This document shows positions 6,284-6,564 of a stretch of 6,564 nt of DNA, in pieces. The stretch comes from Deltaproteobacteria bacterium (GTDB taxonomy: Bacteria; Desulfobacterota_C; Deferrisomatia; Deferrisomatales; JACRMM01). Each line of letters begins with the position of its first letter. The stretch's first letter is position 1. The stretch spans positions 1 through 6,564 of the forward strand of contig JACRCS010000599.1 of NCBI GenBank assembly GCA_016218905.1, written 5' to 3'. A model generated the notes under the pieces. That model was given only the letters and a program-made list of their open reading frames with translations, ran no database searches and was not told the DNA's origin. The translations under genes and the position numbers were made by a program.

Positions 6284-6564
6284 TCACTCCGTGGGCGGGC
6301 GGATCCCGAGAGTCTCCTTGATCCCCTCGAGGACTCCGGTGTCCTTGATCACGTCCGCGAGCCACGTCTCCAGCGGCATCTGACCCCACGTGATCGCGCG
6401 CTGGACGAGGTAGGAGACGGGGCTATGCGGCTCGGTCTGCCGGAAGAACTCCGCCACCTCGCCCAGGCGGGCGAGCGCCTCGCCCCGACCTCGGATCGGC
6501 CCCGAAGGCCCCGCGACGCGGTAGACCGCTCCCCCGGCGCCCTCGCCACCTTCCGCGCCCTCGA
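6284..6564 (-). CDS. tssA: TssA, T6SS assembly protein (C-terminal part, cut by window edge)
   Basis: TssA (ImpA family) is a cytoplasmic protein that primes baseplate assembly and guides tube and sheath polymerisation through a ring-forming C-terminal region. Only the last 92 residues are visible. They begin with a Gly/Glu-rich linker (EGAEGGEGAGG), then show the typical C-terminal signature: GPIRGRGEALARLGEVAEFF (21-40), RQTEPHSPVSYLVQRAITWG (41-60) and QMPLETWLADVIKD (61-74), ending in GIRPPTE. The N-terminal ImpA domain should lie beyond the right edge. The assignment rests on my manual minus-strand translation; the frame is continuous to the TGA at 6284-6286, while the other two minus-strand frames here give Arg/Ser-rich nonsense. 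It sits upstream of tssB in the same direction, a common position. Which TssA subclass it belongs to cannot be judged without the missing part. Confidence 0.9.
   Translation of the reverse strand, partial: EGAEGGEGAGGAVYRVAGPSGPIRGRGEALARLGEVAEFFRQTEPHSPVSYLVQRAITWGQMPLETWLADVIKDTGVLEGIKETLGIRPPTE

Noticed and set aside
5380..6321. A 313-codon plus-strand open frame antisense to tssB and the spacer
   Set aside because: Low-complexity Leu/Arg/Glu/Ser composition and complete overlap with tssB and tssC ends; it looks like a by-product of base composition.
6165..6549. Two short minus-strand frames (6165-6389 and 6349-6549) over the tssA tail and spacer
   Set aside because: They are Arg/Ser- or Gly/Asp-rich without any motif, while a third frame gives the clear TssA C-terminus.

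Overview
The window holds the central part of a type VI secretion system (T6SS) operon, all read on the minus strand. It is GC-rich (roughly two thirds G+C), with codons strongly biased to G/C at the third position. That fits Acidobacteriota or a GC-rich deltaproteobacterium/myxobacterium. The lineage is inferred from composition and protein style only. I see no mobile element, CRISPR array, tRNA or rRNA.

In transcription order (high to low coordinate) the genes are: tssA (3' end only), a 112-nt purine-rich spacer, tssB, tssC (overlapping tssB by 8 nt), a 77-nt spacer with a strong hairpin, tssE, tssF (overlapping tssE by 1 nt), tssG (7 nt after tssF), and tssH/clpV (29 nt after tssG). clpV runs off the left edge just before its first Walker A motif. 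The tssA tail and the clpV N-terminal part are open reading frames cut by the window edges; I translated both by hand from the sequence.

The genes form one functional unit. TssB and TssC make the contractile sheath. TssE, TssF and TssG belong to the baseplate. TssA organises assembly of baseplate, tube and sheath. ClpV is the AAA+ ATPase that recycles contracted sheath. The membrane complex (TssJ/L/M), TssK, the inner tube protein Hcp, VgrG, PAAR and effectors are not in the window. Hcp is absent from the slot between tssC and tssE where several well-known T6SS loci carry it; that slot holds only the hairpin spacer.

This is a conventional T6SS core with intact genes and conserved motifs. I do not see an undescribed system. 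The points most worth a second look are the tssC-tssE hairpin, the missing hcp at that position and the purine-rich tssA-tssB leader.
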